64,000 nt of DNA from Lamellibrachia satsuma. Lineage: Eukaryota; Annelida; Polychaeta; Sabellida; Siboglinidae. A program made the translations under genes and the position numbers. The DNA lies in the NCBI GenBank assembly GCA_033239005.1, contig BSQZ01000074.1, positions 1,511,027-1,575,026 of the forward strand. Reading direction: 5' to 3'. Below the pieces are notes generated by a model, which saw nothing but the letters and a program-made list of their open reading frames with translations, did no database searches and had not been told where the DNA came from. Positions 63,243-64,000 of the stretch are shown piece by piece (within the stretch, counting starts at the first letter, position 1; every line of letters begins with the position of its first letter).

Positions 63243-63491
63243 ACAAGACTCTGTATCGATATTGTCGTAAACAGACGCTGTGACGTCTCTAACGCGATAT
63301 CAAGCGAGATTTCAATGGATCGAAAACTGGCGTGGGTCGAAAACTGCACCGGTAACTATACTATTGTATTAGTTGGCTCAGTAACTTACACAGGAGCGAA
63401 GAGAGATCGTATTGACTTCGAGCTAACGGCCATTTTCTCCCTTTCCCTCATTTTTCTTTTTCTAGTTGGCATTTTGGCTACAAGACATTAA
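63243..63491 (+). CDS. Possible terminal exon with a C-terminal transmembrane segment
   Basis: The acceptor TTTTGCTCAG opens a frame reading TRLCIDIVVNRRCDVSNA, then RKLAWVENCTGNYTIVLVGS, then IFSLSLIFLFLVGILATRH and a stop. This gives two to three cysteines, an N-glycosylation sequon (NYT) and a strong C-terminal hydrophobic helix, as in a type I membrane protein. A candidate exon just upstream (63061-63154) ends in a phase that would cause an early stop here, so the linkage is unresolved. Confidence 0.3.
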   Translation, partial: TRLCIDIVVNRRCDVSNAISSEISMDRKLAWVENCTGNYTIVLVGSVTYTGAKRDRIDFELTAIFSLSLIFLFLVGILATRH

Positions 63492-64000
63492 TTCATCTAC
63501 TTAAGGCGCAAGTGTGCCGACGGCGCGGTCTTTCGGTGGGAAGCGATTGCGGGCGGGAATCTAGTTTCGCCCGCGGAGAGTTCACGTGAATCACGTAACG
63601 TGATGCATGATTGACAGGGCTGATCTTTCGATTTCTAAAACTTCTACCGCGGGCCGACGATAGGCTAGCTCAGGTGACTGCTGAATGTAATTTTATTACC
63701 GAGTTCTTAAAACATTAGCTATACAAATCGTCGGCATACGATCGCGTGCTAATTTGTAGTTTCAGTAATTGCAAATGAAGGCAAGCATAGACCTGTTTAA
63801 TTATATAAATATAAGGTACGGAAAGCTTAGGCTGTGAACCATTGTTTATTTTTACGGCATTGTGGCTAGTTGTCAGGGCAAGGCTAGGAAAAAAGTGGTC
63901 CGGCCGGACCGCCTCCTACTTATCCCTCAGGATCTACCGGTGAAAATCGATACAGATGAACGAAGGTTAACCAGAATTAATGTTCTAGTTTCTGGTCTAT
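63492..64000. other. GC-richer flank, no gene seen
   Basis: Contains CpG-rich segments (63515-63660) and no identifiable coding sequence before the window ends. Confidence 0.45.

Overview
This is a metazoan nuclear DNA window, most likely from a marine invertebrate. The support is a split gene with conventional GT-AG (and one GC-AG) introns, animal-type CR1/RTE-like LINEs, hAT, SINE and pogo-like elements, a Polinton/Maverick, and very dense micro- and minisatellites. The species cannot be fixed from the sequence. Genuine host coding sequence is sparse; most of the window is mobile DNA in layers, much of it decayed.

Layout. 1-1.86 kb: nothing recognised. 1.88-4.42 kb: minus-strand remnant of a mobile-element-associated protein, split by a plus-strand CR1/L2-like LINE fragment. 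4.46-5.19 kb: another CR1-like LINE 3' end. 5.283-5.499 kb: probable left end of a hAT element whose body resumes at 25.837 kb. Between these pieces lies the main feature, a 20.3-kb Polinton/Maverick (adintovirus-like integrated virus) at 5500-25830. It has about 93% identical outer terminal inverted repeats and a perfect 6-bp target duplication (GAAACA at 5494-5499 and 25831-25836).

Inside the Polinton all genes read rightward: protein-primed DNA polymerase B (split, with about 6 kb of non-coding and satellite DNA in it), packaging ATPase, a short PX-like basic/hydrophobic protein, a conserved Polinton protein, a DD35E integrase with chromodomain, a small membrane protein, penton-like minor capsid, pVI-like basic protein, major capsid and adenain-type protease. 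Together these would be a replication-integration-virion set. Nearly every gene carries frameshifts or stops, so this copy is dead, although several catalytic motifs persist. The terminal regions hold CCAAT/E-box/CRE modules, 10-bp-period AACCGGTT arrays, TTAGGG-like runs and a TATA-containing motif used twice (before the polymerase and before the ATPase). A short segment between polymerase and ATPase resembles a CRESS-DNA virus capsid and may be a captured or independently inserted viral fossil.

25.8-29.2 kb: hAT-type transposase gene with an intron, decayed. 29.7-38.7 kb: at least five phase-compatible plus-strand exons of a host gene with LDL-receptor class B (YWTD-type) propeller sequence, then two further candidate exons. 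A tandem duplication of about 1.85 kb copied the last exon; the copy at 44.0-45.06 kb has expanded into a 25-bp minisatellite. An RTE/CFDP2-like LINE (39.75-42.18 kb) interrupts the duplicated unit. 46-56 kb: tandem repeats, simple repeats, a LINE endonuclease fragment and weak exon candidates. 56.49-56.67 kb: pogo/Tigger-like MITE. 56.7-59.9 kb: minus-strand ZMYM1/DUF4371-like hAT transposase preceded on the same strand by an OTU cysteine-protease-like domain. 60.37-61.5 kb: 37-bp satellite. 61.5-64 kb: mostly unassigned, with one possible terminal exon encoding a C-terminal membrane segment.
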